Notes: generated by a model from the sequence alone, not told the origin. Positions 33,766 to 47,820 are shown, numbered from the stretch's first letter. The stretch is 64,000 nt of DNA from Atopsyche davidsoni (GCA_022113835.1 JAILWY010000002.1:9774501-9838500); one strand, 5' to 3'. Numbers and translations: made by a program.

Positions 33766-36700
33766 TTGAAGAAAAATACCATCAAGATTACATTATCGTG
33801 TTTTATTCAAAGCTTAAGCATTTGTAAATGTCTTTTAATATAAATTGTTCAGCACAAGGATTACTCATAGGAATTAAAAGTCATAGATTAACATAGATTA
33901 AAAGTTTTGATAACAGTAATAAAATTAATGATCCTTAATAGATGTATGAAAGTTTTAGTTTTTTTAATAACATTTATGTCATCTGTAGAACTCTGGTATT
34001 TACATATATAATACATAGAAAAATACTGTGATAATTTAATTCGCTACATGTAATTACCTAAATTATGTGTATATATTGTAGACATGAATGAATAGGCATA
34101 GGCTGAAACATTGAAAAAAATACCTTCGTAAATGGTTAATTATTGCGGTAAAATGTTCGATATTTAAGGTATGTAAGAAGTATTTATATAAATAAAATTT
34201 CAGTATTTTAATTAAATTAGTATCTTGCTTATGCTTCCTAAATTAATATTATAATTAGAAAACTTCGATCTCGTAGTTTGAAATTTTAATTAAAACTATA
34301 ATATAGAATATAGGTTTTATATATTTAAACTTTATACTTTAAAGAGAATGAATAACAGCAATTTAAAAAAAAATACATATAATCATAGATTATCTATTTA
34401 TTCAAAAAAATTGTTTTTTTTATTTTTTTGACTCGAACACAAAATCTCTGCACAACTTCTATTAAATGTCTCAAAAAATTACAATTTTTTGATATCATAT
34501 CTGAGACATCCAATTAAAAAAAAAAACGTTATAAATATATATAAACATAAAACATATCGAATTTCATTAGAACATAAATGATAATACCAAAATATAAAAT
34601 TTTTAAATAATGAAGTTGAAATTAAAAACTAACCGAAAGTTTTCTAAATATTATTTGATTTTATTTAAAATAAATTAAGGCTGCGAGCTTCAAGTGAAGT
34701 CAAAAATGTATTTAAGCTTATCTATTGGCTTTCCTAAAAAATATTAACACAAGGAAGTTATGTGTCAATCGGTAAAGAATACTCCTCCATATTTATCAAC
34801 TAAAAAAGAAATACCGATAGAATCGAAATGAAGATAATTCAATATATTCGTTTTATATAGTTATTGGAAAATGATTGTTTATAGTCAAGAAATAACTTAA
34901 ATACTATTAAATCAAATTTACACCAAAGTAACGATTTATTTATGATGGAAATTGCCATAATTTTCTTTATGAATTAAATTGTCTGCTTAAATGTGGTCTA
35001 TGTAAACTCTACATATCATTGCATGCAGTTTTTTTTTTACAGCTGAGCTGTTTTTTTATTCTAACAGTAATTGTGATACCAGCAATAATATTTTTACACA
35101 CTGATCATGATCCCAGAAAAAAACATTCTAAAATACATACAGCAGTAAGATGTAAATTAATATCAATAATCAAACGTACCAAAAATTGCGACTCGAGACT
35201 GTAGCAACCTTATCTTTATTTCAAATTATAAAATAGATATAACAACTCGCTACGGCTGCAATAATTTCAAAAATTCGACACATTAAGATTCACACAGTTA
35301 TAGCTGCATTTTAAAATTTAAAAAATAAAATAATAATAACGCGGTCATTATTAAAAAGTGAGCACTCGAAATATGAGAAGATATTTGTACAGGCGAGCCT
35401 CGGCGGGCGCAGCCGTCGGCGGGCCGGCCAAAATAAAACACAGAAAAAAAGTATAAATTAAAAAATATAATGATTTTGTAACTCCGACTTGTAGAGATAA
35501 TTATCCCCGAGTCCCCGGGCGCGCTAGACAGGGACGCCGCGCCACGGGAGAGCGGGACGGGGCACTGCCTTCAATTTCGAATTAAAACTCATAATTACAC
35601 TATACTAAATTCTAGATACATTTCGAGGTGCTTGTGCGTCTCTCGTCGGAACAATGCAGCCTCAAAGATACAGAGATACGCGTAAGCCGCGCCGTATAAT
35701 TTGCTCGCATGGTAGCCGCACTCGTAATAATTTTACGCTTGCAACTTGCAACAATCTTATTCTCAATCCTATCCTCGGTTCTGGTGACCATTTCGCTGAA
35801 CAAAAGCTTGTCCTGAGCCAGTCTTGCTATTATGGTTCGGCTGCACTCCCGATTCGCTACACTTTTGAGCTGTTAGAAACTATATTTATTATTTCGAAAA
35901 ATTTGGCCCAAATACGCAATTTTACAACCATCAAGAGTACTCTTTATTACCGCATTCTATGCAATACTCTCATGTGGTATTTTAAGGATCTTCCGATGAA
36001 GCCACATTTCAAGCCCCTCGATTTTTCGCACTTCCAAGAATAATATAGAACAATAGATTTTCATCCTTTTAAGTGTCTATGTTTCTACTTCCTTATAGAA
36101 TATTTTCGTAAACCTAGCATGACACAATTCGTTACTTCCACTTGTATATTTTTTATTCCCACCGTTGCATTGATTAAATTCCAATATACGCTTGTGTCTG
36201 CGACTCTCCGGGCAGTTGCTCTCGCAGGGATCTCCACGTGGCTGTTTTGAAGACAAACGTCCTCGAATAAAACCAGGTATAAAAAATTGATATTAAACTT
36301 TGAAATCCTCTTAGGTCGGTCTGCATTCGTCGCGGTCGTTTTGGAGAGCCGGCGCGGGGCGCTTGCCGGCCAGGTCCGCCGTGTATTTTAAATTTTGATA
36401 TTATATATACCCTTTCGTGTCGCCGCACAAATACTTTTGTTGAGGCGTGACTGATTGCAGAGTTAATTATATCACTCGGCTTTAAAATCGAAACAATTTC
36501 CACTGATACTAACGAAACGCAACCGTCACCTGTCTTTGAATGAGCTTGCATACACAATGAAATAAATTACGCTTTTTTTTTTCTTTTTTTTTTAATTAGA
36601 CATGAAACTCTCCGTGACTTTTAAACGCTATTTCAGCTTTTAGTAAAATAAGCTAATTCCTATTTGGTTGTCGATTGTGTCGCTGCGTGTATAGGTTGCG

Positions 36701-37890
36701 TCGAGTCCCAAGTACAAGGCTTTTTTTTTACTAATGTATCTACTCCCACCACATGCACTCAATACCTTCAGACATCATATACATGTACAATTATAATCAT
36801 ATAATTATAAGTATTGCCGTAGTTTTTAATTCGGCCTCGGGCCTACCAAAGACACCCATTGTAGTCTATGTAATTATGAGAGCACTGAACCTCTCTACAC
36901 GCCATACATAATACCTAACAAGCAATGTAAACAGATAATTACTGTGATCATTACATGTATTGCATTAATATAAATCGCCGCTGTGAGATGCTTCTATGTA
37001 TATATTTTTTAATTTCCATACTTTATGCTAATTTTTGCAATTACGTGCATATAACTGTTCATGCAGTGATAGAAAAATAAGCTTCTACATCAGTCCAGAA
37101 CTTCATTAATAATTTAAATCAATTGACCGTTGTTATTATAAATAATACGTTCTTGGGTGTTATGCTGTATTTATGTTTTAAAGTTCCTACGTTTTGGTTC
37201 ATATGCAAAGTAATTCTTGTGGGTGTGAAATTGATTTAATTAAAGAAATAATAATTTGTTGACCTTCAGAATCATACGTGTATTATCGGGGAATTTTTAG
37301 ATTTTTTTTTCCTAATTTTCACTGTGGTCTTTTCACCCAAAAGTCGCTTCTTTCTGAACTGCATTCATATATCATCTGAGAGGGCGCACTTTTCGCTCCC
37401 GGTGAACCCATCGTCTCGTTATTCTGTCACCTGCCTTTCATATAGAAAATACCGGGTGCACTAACCTAATCGTAATATTTATTTTAAAATACGCAATCGT
37501 ATCACAATTTTCTGTATCACCTTGATTACTTACTTATAATGATAATGTTTGCAGTCTCTTAAAATAATTTGATTGTACCTATAATTACTTAATTCAACAC
37601 ATATTTGCAGATTTTTTTAGAGGTGCCTACAAAACTTTTAAACGTTGAAAAACAAATGAGACAATTGGTTTCTGCTCCATATAGTGGTAATTACCATTTA
37701 GGCAAAATAATTCTTAAGAGCTGATATTTATAACCAATTAGTAGCTTAGGTGTTTAATCATTTGCACATCATTGAATTACTATTTTTATCATCGTATTAC
37801 TAGTATGATAAGTTTTTATTTAATTTTTAATAAAAGGTAACCTGTGATTACTCAGAAGTCTTGTCTGATATAATAATGGTTATGTTGCAA
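33766..37890. other. Non-coding region
   Basis: Mostly AT-rich, with GC patches at 35390-35560 and 36330-36380. The 129-codon ORF at 35654-36043 and its antisense partner match no family that I recognise. Confidence 0.35.
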
Positions 37891-37894
37891 CGTG

Positions 37895-38078
37895 TGTAGA
37901 CTATTACACTCACAGCGACATAACTGACAACCGAATGGTGATTAGTCAAGAGCGTCCTCTAATTTTCGTTATTTATATTGTATTGTTTTGCGTTAATCAA
38001 AAACTTAAAAAAGGACGATTTTTGATAATTTCTGCTTAGTTGCCGGTTGCGTTGCAGCGCGTGTAGGCCGCTTTATGG
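37895..38078. mobile_element. MITE, related to the 39.5-kb MITE
   Basis: The left end (GTGTGTAGACTATTACACTCACAGCGACATAACTGACAACC, split here for reading) is an imperfect inverted match to the right end (GTTGCCGGTTGCGTTGCAGC then GCGTGTAGGCCGCTTTA). Confidence 0.5.
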
Positions 38079-39542
38079 AGCTTTATGTTCCGATGTTCCG
38101 CTCACCTGATGAAGCGCCGACTCCAGCCCAGTCGCCTAACAAATGGGCGCCATTACCGGTGTCGTTATGCACGGGACGAAAGAAGCAACCTCGGGAAATT
38201 AACAAACCTTCTATCTTACGTAACACTCGGCATTGGCTTTAATTAGCGAAAAACTTCCATTAAGCGGAGGAAGGACGTACCCCGCTAAAATGCGCTGGAT
38301 TTTTGAATGAAAGCTAATTTAGGTATGCATGGACCTATCTACGAATTAAACAAGAAAGTGAACTATTTTTTAATTAAAATAATTTTTAAAAGTTATGCCA
38401 GTTTATTATAATTATTAATAAAATTTTATCCTCTAAAATATTCATCTATTCTCCGACCAAACGCAATGTCGCACTGTGCGGCTTTTAACCCCATGTCTTT
38501 GATGTTGTGGTCATGAAGTTATGTGGACACCGGCTCCAAAATAATTATGTTCGAGTGCTGAAAATGTTTCCAGCGATTAAAAAATCTCCATTTGCGAAAG
38601 CGTTTACAAAAACGTATTATAATTTACACGTGTCTTTGAACCTCGGCGTATCGTCGATGGCCGTCGCATTTCCATCCAAATTGCGATGTTAAAACACTTA
38701 ATGGTAGCAGGCGAAGGAGGCAGTAATTCTGCTTAATTTGAATATGAAATCTGCATTACTAATTGCAGTCGCCGCCGCGATCCAAGATGGCGGACAACAT
38801 GGCCACCATCGGCCAGCGGGGCTTGGGGAGCAGTCGTACAGTCTTATAATACCACATATGTTAGTAAAAAATGCTTTAGCACCAATCAGTATTGCATTGT
38901 TTTAAATAACAATGTATAAAAATAAAAGGTCATATTTTCCCAAAAATTAAAACTAAACAAAAAAACTAAAATCTATGTGTGTCATTATTACAATTCTGCT
39001 GTTTATTTTTATTATTAAACAAACCATTTTTTAATGGTGTGTATTTTTTTGCATATGTGCACTTACTAATATCCACTTGCTCTAGTTCGACAAAAAACAT
39101 ATATTTTAAACGTTATTAATTTAAATAAAATATAGTTTGGTTTTAACCCTCTAAAAATTAAAAGCGCAAATAAACGCTCTTCCTGGAAAAAATAAAAAAG
39201 AGTAAATAATAAAAAATAGTCACCAAATAGACGTTTACAGATAATCCAAAAAAACTTTGTTATAGAAAATATAAATAGATGTATTAGAAAAATGGTTTTA
39301 AAAATTTAGATGTTGTATTTATTTTTATTTCAAATTTAATAATATAATACATCAAAATCTAAATTAATATTTCTATAATTTTAAAGTAAAGGGCATGTTA
39401 AAAGTTTATTTTATTATAACTGAGAATGTCGATTTATAGAGTACGCAACCAATTCTGAATTATAAATAAAAATCACATTCTGCATGCGCAGATTGCCCAA
39501 GTACAAAAACAGATTAATAGACCACACAAAAAAAAAAAAACA

Positions 39543-39668
39543 TTAAGCTGCCTACACACGCTACGATACAACTGAACAGTGATTATCCAAAACCATAAAA
39601 AAAATAACGCTATTGACTTATTACAGCTCGCCTACCGGTCGTATCGTAACGTGTATAGACTGCTTTAA
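39543..39668. mobile_element. MITE with about 30-bp inverted ends
   Basis: TTAAGCTGCCTACACACGCT then ACGATACAACTG on the left pairs with GGTCGTATCGTAACGTGTAT then AGACTGCTTTAA on the right. TTAA at both ends could be the target duplication. Confidence 0.6.
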
Positions 39669-40197
39669 ACGCTGCCCTTTCGCTCGTGGCGATAGCTTTT
39701 ATCACCTGGCCACGTTTCGGGGAACACATAATATACTAATATATATAATGTAGCCTCGACTTACGTAAATTGCACCGTACGCCCCAGCCAATCCACCACA
39801 TTCAAAGCCAATTATGTTTTATTATCGGTCTCGGCACGGAATAGCGGCTCGGCTATACGCCGCTTTATTATCCCGTAGGCCGGCCTGGTCGTGCCGGCCC
39901 CAAAAAACCTCCGACAACCGTGGAAAAAAATATACCTCTCGGAGTTCATGCGTCCTTAGGCCTCGCTGCTCTCCTGGTTGATTTTTTCGCGTCGACTTTG
40001 ACGGATCGGTTTGGATTTCGGAATCAGGAAACAGATGCTTGCTGCGAAATTTATTTGAAATTTAATCGCTCGATGATTCGGATCGAGAGGCGTTTTGATT
40101 AGAGCAGAGGCTTGACTAGACCAGGCAGGGCTACCTCTGCGTGTTTATATATTGATTATCAAAATAATAAATACATCCATTTTTCTTAGAGAAAATA

Positions 40198-41109
40198 GTG
40201 TAGTGCAGTGGTCCCCAACGCCGAGGTGCAACCACAATAAAAAAATATTTAAGTTTACAATAAAATGACACGAAAAAAAATTATATTCATAAATTAAACA
40301 TAGAAATATGATCGAAAAAAATATATATCATAATAATTATTTCCAGAAAATCGTATATATGCTTGTTGAAATAGCATCTTATGGGTGTAATTTGGTTTTT
40401 CTCGGACTCTGAAATAACGCCCTCTAGTAATGCGTTCAAGATATTGATCAGATACTTGGTGGAAAAGTTGCTGAATAAATATAAATCTGATATTAAGTAT
40501 AAAGTCTACCTGATATTTATGCGATAGTACAAGTGAGGTGAAAATTATGTGAAAGTGTATCTGATATTTTTGCGTTGATAAAAGTGAAGTGAAAGCTATG
40601 TGAAAGAATATCTGATATTATTTGCGGTAGGTGAAATCTGTGAGAAAGTGTGTATGATATTTTTGCGTTGATAAAAGTGAGGTGAAATCTATGTGAAAGT
40701 CTATGTCTTAAATTAAATATTTTTGGTGCATTAAAATCTTAATAAACTTAGTCTGGACTCTAACTGATATTTTTTGAATTCTTACTTGTTTGCAATTTTT
40801 AGCTATAGGTGTGGATTTTAAAGTTGTTATTAAAAATAATAATTCGTTGCATTTTTGCCCCAATTTGACCCTATTACCAGAATTTTTATGCTATTATTTA
40901 CTACTATTTATTATTTATTTTACATTAAAATGTAAACAATTATTGTTATATTTAATAATTATATTTTTGGAATTAAATGTTTTCTTGGGCATTGTATGTA
41001 TTATTGACTAAGTCCAACAATAAATATACCTTGAAAAAATATATGGTGCCCGCCGGAATTTTAGAAAGTGCTCTTGGGTGCAAAAAGGTTGGGGACCCTT
41101 GGTGTAGTG
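40198..41109 (+). mobile_element. Non-autonomous hAT element with 8-bp TSD
   Basis: Element 40206-41101 (896 bp), ends CAGTGGTCCCCAACG and GGTTGGGGACCCTTG, flanked by GTGTAGTG at 40198-40205 and 41102-41109. It encodes no transposase. About four copies of a 40-50-bp unit (CTGATATTTTTGCGTTGATA) lie at 40510-40700. Confidence 0.88.
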
Positions 41110-43560
41110 GGTCCCCGAGTCCTTCATTGCAGTTCGATGGAATATAAAACTGCAATAGGAAATCCTTTCCTAACAAAGCATATAGATCTGAGACTCCTTC
41201 TGCAGCAGGCTGCAGACACAATGACAGGAGCCACATCCCTCCACAATTATTTCAAGTCCACTACTCCATTACCAATCCTTTACACATGCTCAGAGGAGAG
41301 TGAGGAGGCTTTCTAATAAGATACATCCATTCTAACAAGATAAAAATACTGCAATAATATAAGTCAGTAACAAGACTATAGAGAACTATAAAAAAAAAAA
41401 AAAAACCTAAAAGCTAGGGTGTGTGCCTGAATATCATCTTCATTGATAAAATCATGTATTATTCTCGTTAAATAGTTTTAATTAAAATTATGGTTTTATC
41501 ATAATCAAATAAATAAACACTTCCAAAATCCAGCATTGTGATGATTTCATCATTTTACTTAAAACGTAGTTAAAGACCAAATATGACAAGTACGCATTCA
41601 TATATAAGTATGGAGATGCAAAAAAGTAATCAAATAATTGCACATATTTATATTTATATTGATTGTAACCGAACGTGTTGAATTTATAGCTAATAATTTA
41701 ACGAAAAAAAATTATCAATAAAAAAAACTGCATGTTACAATCCATATGTACAAGGTGCACTTTGAAAACAATATATATATATTATATAGTAAATAATATT
41801 TAACACATAAATACAGCTATTTATTTATACAATTAAATAATAACAATATAAACACAGTTTTTCGGGTTGTATCGGAAAATCCACTTTAAAATCGTTAAAT
41901 TACTTCAGTCAATTTTTTTTCGTACGAATAGATCATGAATGAAAATAAATAGTAAAATGAAGAATATTTATGCACAAGCTCTAAAAAATTGTTAAGATTG
42001 AATAAAGATTTCCAATATATTGAATAAGTCATGTCAATTTTATAGAGCATCATTTAATTTTTTTATATGATGATTTAATTTAAAAAAAAATCAATTTACT
42101 AGTTTTAATAGTTTGACTTCCACTTCAGACAGTTTACAATAAAATAGATCTGTCCATGTTATATATTTAACAGCTTGGTGATCACAGTTGAATTTAATCA
42201 GTCTACCAGAAATTCGGGGCAAGAATTTTGTTAAAAGTTATAATTAACAGTGTCGATGAGCAATAAGGAACGAAGCCATTTAATAACAAAAAAAAAATGT
42301 AAAGCTTTTGAATAAATATCGTAAAACTCAAACATTCCGATACGTTGTTATTGTCGGATATTTAAGGTTCCTGCCATAATTCGATGTTTTAATATGTCAC
42401 TTTAACGACATTTCGACAGTTTCAATCTGCATGCGATCGTTAAGTATCGATGCCTAAAATGCTTCGAGTATTCTAATCGATCTTTTAGCGTTTATATCGA
42501 TCCATTACAATCGACAAGAAGGCTCAGTCATGTTATCCGTTAATAATCGGTGTGATATATCGTTAATTGACATCGTTTGAATATTAAATTTAAAAAAAAT
42601 GTTGATTCAATAGTCTATAGTTTTTTTTTTACTAATTTTATAATAAAAAGCATACAAGTTGGTTAATTATTAATTATCAGCCGCGCTTGAGGTATCTCTA
42701 TTGGCTCGTTATGTTTTATTTTATTCTATTGAAATAATTGTGGGCATTTACATTCGAATTCTTTTATTATAGAGGTGGGTATCAAATATTTAGAAGTAGA
42801 TTAATTTATTTGAGTTTTTTCTAAAGCACTGCCAAATGCATCAAATTCATAAATACTCGCAAATAATTTCATATATTTCTTACTACATGAAAGCCATGTC
42901 TAAAACAAATAAGAGAATTTATAACGCCTTTCTGTTTTTTTCTAATATCGTTAAAATTTAGCCATTCAGTAAGTTTACCCTCTTATTTTTAGAAAAAAAG
43001 AAACACTTCCCTAAACTGTACATTATTTTCAAGACATCAAAATTCTTATTTATTAAATTAAATATAAAAGATTATCTACGTATGATGGTTTTTTATTTAT
43101 ATTATACATTTCTAAAATTCGTGAATAAATTCCTGCAATAACAGAGAAAACGCAGATAAAATGAATATATTATTATTATTCTATAAATTAAAAAAAAACA
43201 ACTAACGATAAATTATTTTATTTCATTTTTTGTAACCCCTTTTTCAATCAGTGGAAACTTAATTGCATGTACATGTTAAAGTCCGAAAATACTTGGACCA
43301 AGCTATAGGGTGGTAATAAACCATGAAATAACTAATAATTCAAGGGTGCGTAAATGCAACTAAACGAAAACAACACAATATCATTGGTTTCATGGATTTT
43401 AAGTAACGTCAATTTTTTTTTTATAATATAATATTAATTAAAATAGTAAGTTTTGAGTTTAAATAATCGTTATTATAAAAGTGAAAATTTAAATTCGTGA
43501 TAATGATTAAGTACATGTTTTCAAATATTTAAAATTGATTAAAGACACTCATAGAAAAAT
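41110..43560. other. Non-coding region
   Basis: AT-rich; no gene or repeat recognised except a small cluster of ATCGAT-like motifs at 42430-42560. Confidence 0.4.
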
Positions 43561-43568
43561 ATCATCGT

Positions 43569-43640
43569 GATTTGTGTGGGATTTGAACCCACATCCCCAA
43601 GCTTACATGGCCGGTGCATTACCAATTATACCAACGAATC
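43569..43640 (-). ncRNA. tRNA-like module, copy 2
   Basis: 72 nt on the minus strand. A box TGGTATAATTGG and B box GGTTCAAATCC are the best preserved of the four copies; the T arm is perfect. Confidence 0.6.
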
Positions 43641-43730
43641 TCTAGTACTAAGCAAGAATTTTTAACAATCATATCCTATAAATGAATCGACGTACTTATT
43701 ATGCCAATTAAATATTGTGTTAAAATTTGT

Positions 43731-44215
43731 ACTAATATGATTAGGCACATTAATTCATACATAGAAGATGATTAAAGAAACTCTCAGAAAAATATCATCG
43801 TGATTTGTGTGGGATTTGAACCCACATCCCCTGGCTTACATGGCCGGTGTACTAACCCTTGTACTAACGAATCACTTCCATCCATCGAGAATGTTTAACA
43901 ATCGTACTCTACATATGAACCAATGTGCCCAGGCCAACCAATATTTAGTGATTTGCAAGCACTGGACTTTTTGAACAAAGTAACAAGTGAAGCGATTTTA
44001 GTCCCATCTGGATATTATTTTTAAAAAATCTATTAATTTAGCCAAGACGCGCACCATCATATACGTATGTATATTTTTTGGATTGGACGTCAATCGGATG
44101 CGTATTTATTATATATATTTTCTGAGAGTTTCTTTAATCATCTTCTATGTATGAACTAATCTGCCTAATCATATTAGTAATAATATAATAAACCCGTAAT
44201 GGGTCCAGTCCAAAA
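43731..44215 (-). repeat. tRNA-like composite repeat with inverted arms, copy 3
   Basis: The arm CTAATATGATTAGGCACATT to CTCTCAGAAAAATATCATC at 43731-43800 recurs inverted at 44120-44185, enclosing the tRNA-like unit and the linker with GTCCAGTGC-type sequence. It ends with the TATTATAAACCCGTAATGGG-type module. Confidence 0.7.
43802..43873 (-). ncRNA. tRNA-like module, copy 3
   Basis: 72 nt: acceptor GATTCGT/ACAAATC, D stem GTAC/GTAC, anticodon stem CCGGC/GCCAG, T arm GTGGG/CCCAC. Position 33 is A. Confidence 0.6.
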
Positions 44216-44720
44216 AAATAGACATACGCTAAAATTTGTGTTGAATATATTATTTAGCATGTACATATATTTTGTGCATAGCGTAAAAATAGGCTTTATT
44301 GAATCCACAAAAGCAATATATCAAGATAATTTTATTTTTTTTATATGGGTATAAAAACCGTTTGGCTGCACAGTGCGGTGAGTTGAACGCACTCCGGGTT
44401 CGCTCGGCCCACTGTGCGCTTCGTTCGTAGGTCATGTGTGGTAACGTATGGCCTCCGCCCCCGCCCTGCATTAATTACGACTTATATTGATTAATGTTAT
44501 GCAACCGTGGACAGCCAGCCCCGCACTCCCCACCGGTGAAAGTGAAATGTTGGAACTTTAATTTGGGTTATCAACGCACATCAACGCACACCAACGCACA
44601 CTTACACGTCGATGACAGCGCATATATTTGATAATGTCCATTATTTTAAAAATATAACCAACCCTAGGTATCATTTGAAACAAACCAAAACCAACGTAAG
44701 ATATCAAATGATACATAATA

Positions 44721-45144
44721 TCTACTATAATAATATCCACTATAATAATATCCATTGTTCATTCATTTTTCGGTTCTCTATAGAATATCTTAAAAGATAC
44801 AACGCTGATTTTTTGCACGTAAGTTCAGAAAAAATTTCCGCAGCTATGTGCCGAATTTTAAGACGATAGAATAATATTTTCATTCATAAACTAATTTAAT
44901 AAAACTAAAAAATATGCTTTAGCGAGTTTCAATATGTATGAAATATATGATTCTGTTGTTCACCGCTAGAATTTCAAATTTTGATGCTTCGTAGAATTTT
45001 CCAGTTTCCAGTGAATATTTCCTAGAATGGCTTCGCTTTCGAAATTAATATCCAGTTATTCAAAATCTTTGTGTTCAAAATGAAAGCAAATATTCATCTA
45101 ATCGTTCATAGACTACGTCATTCTGTGACGGGCTAAAAATACAT
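44721..45144 (+). mobile_element. Helitron, degraded copy
   Basis: Begins A|TCTACTATAATAATATCCA as at 61747, shares ATCTTAAAAGATACAACGC, TTTTTTGCACGTAAGTTCAG and TGCTTTAGCGAGTTTCAATA with that copy, and keeps the 3' hairpin CGTCA-TTCTG-TGACG (45116-45130). The terminal CTAG is lost. Confidence 0.72.
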
Positions 45145-45749
45145 GACGTCATGGTTTAAAATAGAGTATTTGACGGAGCTTATAAACACTAATTGTATAT
45201 GTGTTTCACTCAAAAACATTTCATGGTTTTAATGCTACTTAATTCAAAAAATATATAAGTATATCTCCACAATCGGTAATTAATCGTAATTTAATGCTAA
45301 ATTATAACCACAAACGGCCTTGCTGGCTTCTCTGCACCTTTAACGAATCAATCTTACACGAAATAAATAATTTGCTTACAAATTGAAGCAATTTCATTTA
45401 AATAAATACTTCCCAGGCATAAATTTACGGACGTGGACATAGACGGATCGACGAGGCTTTGGGTCACTTTGTTGATCTTGATCTCGCTATAAAAAATTGT
45501 ATTTTATCATTGATTTATTCAAGTTGTGCTACAAAAAATGTTAAACTTTAAGATTTCTCTCTACACTCTTTCTCTCTAGCCAATATCATCTTATTTTGCG
45601 TTGTTAACCAGGTTAAACCTTTAAAAAAATACGCAATATAAAGGGACGCTTTGACTAATTGCAAATCGTGCCCCTTTTACCAAATAAAAGATACTTTTTT
45701 ATTAAAGTCATTTCCTAGAGGTATTTCAAAACTTTTATTTTATAAACGT

Positions 45750-46215
45750 CATTATCCTTTAATTTTTACAGCAAAGAAGAAATCAATAATATTATAAATA
45801 TTAAATGTGCATGCAGGATTTAAGCGACCGCAAAAAATAATATTCGGATCTTGGGTGCTATTTCGCAATTCTTGTTTTTTAGTGTGTCGACGTTTTGGTC
45901 CCGGTACTCGGGACATCTACAATAAATATGCAAATAAATTTTTGAAATAGCCCCAGTACTCCAGTTATACTCAAAAAATAAATTTGATTACTTTATAAGA
46001 AAATAATATATATATATATACTCGAAGCCTCAGTGGATTAGGATAAAAATAGTTTTATGATCTAAAAATCTCTATCATAATTTGATGGACATGGTTTCTG
46101 CAAAAAACGTTATTTTTGTATATTTACGATATTGCATCCATGATTGAATATTTATTTTCGCAATATAATACCTTTAATATTCTTATTGACATATTTGTGT
46201 CCTTCAGCGACCCTA
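45750..46215 (+). repeat. Dispersed repeat, copy 1
   Basis: Diverged match to 49505-49895 in the same orientation: CATTATCCTTTAA, AATATTATAAATATTAAAT, TCTTGGGTGCTAT, ACTCGGGACATCTACA, TTTTATGATCTAAAAATCT, AATTTGATGGACA. No coding. Confidence 0.7.
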
Positions 46216-47350
46216 AATCTCGCGTCGAGATGTTTATGAAAATTCGTTTCGAGGTGTTATCGCAATACGAATAACTCACTCTTTCGTGACTTACTCGACA
46301 TCGTCAGTCCCCAGAGCTGGCTCTGACGCCGGGGAGGGGGGGGTGGAGCTGATGCTGCGCCAGCTCGAAGTGGGGATGAGGAAGGGGTGGATGGCGAATA
46401 ATCTTATAGTCGGCGGGATTTATACATTTATAAGCCCCTCATTAGCATACTCATCAAACGAATGCGAATGGTCGGTTTCCGCTTGCGATGATTTGTTTAA
46501 AATTCATTGGTCGAATTCATTGACATTCATAAATACAGATATAGGTTAATTATAAATTTAATTAGAAAAATGTTGTAGATGTAGAAAAAAATATAAAGGG
46601 GTAAAAGGCAATTTCATAGTCAATTATGAGTACATCAAACCAACCAACAAATTATATAAATATATATATGATACGTATTAATGAAAAAAAAAATTAAAAA
46701 ATATTATTTAGTAGTTATTTTTCAAATAGCAAGTATTGTGTATAAAAATGATGGGCAATTTTACAAATAAAAAAAAAATTATCTATGTTTGAGACAAGGC
46801 CTCTCCGCGGGTATCAGCTCTAAGCCCACATTCAGAATAATAATACGGCCGGTAAGAGACTTAAATTTATTCATAGAATGAAAATTGTTTCGGCCATCTC
46901 ATTTTTTTTTTTTTTTTTTTGAGGCGGCCGGGTATAACGTGTTTACAGCATGTTGTTTATGGAACAAAGAGGAACAAAAACGCAGCGGCGCGCGGCGATA
47001 ATTCTGAAATATGGGAGCCTCGCCGTGATTGGTTGATAGCCGGGCCCGTGGCGGTCGCATTGATGACTATCATTACCAACCGCAATGGTAATTTATGAGT
47101 GCGTGCCACACCAGCAACGCGACTATCATAGCGCTGCCCCCGAGTAAACTCCCGGGGAGCAGCCCTCACCACTAACCTCAAAAAGGTTATTTTCAAAAAA
47201 AATTATACACAGTGTGTGCATCAATTTTTTCGGATTTCTATGAGATGACGTCACTCATCAGGGTATACTTTAAATTTTCATTGTGAAGCGTCATTATTGC
47301 GCTTTTCAGTATATGTCATATCGCTGAAGTACATACAACATTTTTTTTTT
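46216..47350. other. Non-coding region
   Basis: GC patches at 46310-46390 and 46970-47160, and a T run at 46902-46920. No gene recognised. Confidence 0.4.
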
Positions 47351-47780
47351 GTCAACTTTTGTACCAACAAAACGCAATTTGCGGGAAGCTTTACTTTTCT
47401 GTTTCAATTGGAAGAAAAAACCAGGTGAAAGTCACCGATTTCTGTGTGAAGTTTACGGTGAACATGCTCCATCGCAAAAAAACGTGTGATAACTGGTTTC
47501 GACGCTTTAACAATGGTGATTTCGATGTGGATGACAAAGAACGTCCAGACCAACCAAAAAGATTTAGAGGCATTGCTCGATAAAGACTCGTGTCAAACGC
47601 AAGAAAAACTCGGAAAATCATTGGGAGTTGATCGAGCAACAATTTCAAGACACTTAAAAGCATCGGGAATGATTCAAAAGCAAGGAAATTGGGTGCCACA
47701 TGAATTGAAGCCGAGAGACGTCAAAAGAAGTCATTTTTGCATCGTAATTAATGCACACACCGTATATATATATACATAGT
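47350..47780 (+). pseudogene. mariner transposase fragment
   Basis: The N-terminal DNA-binding half of a mariner transposase, split over frames: KTCDNWFRRFNNGDFDVDDK in one frame (about 47470-47550), then EALLDKDSCQTQEKLGKSLG, RATISRHLKASGMIQ and GNWVPHELKPRDV in the next (about 47565-47730). This is the paired helix-turn-helix region that binds the TIR. The catalytic Asp triad region is absent; similarity stops near 47735. Dead remnant. Confidence 0.88.
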
Positions 47781-47820
47781 TTTCCTTGAATTTCCTGGGA
47801 AGTCCAAGGAAAAAGGGGCA

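Noticed and set aside
33564..33785. 73-codon minus ORF with ETRTRDLL
   Set aside because: This peptide type is a usual artefact of tRNA-derived repeats; no gene support.
35654..36043. 129-codon plus-strand ORF
   Set aside because: No recognisable family, no promoter or splice context, and an antisense ORF overlaps its start.
44373..44423. GCACAGTG/CACTGTGC inverted repeat
   Set aside because: Eight-base arms 35 bp apart without TSD or second copy; likely chance.
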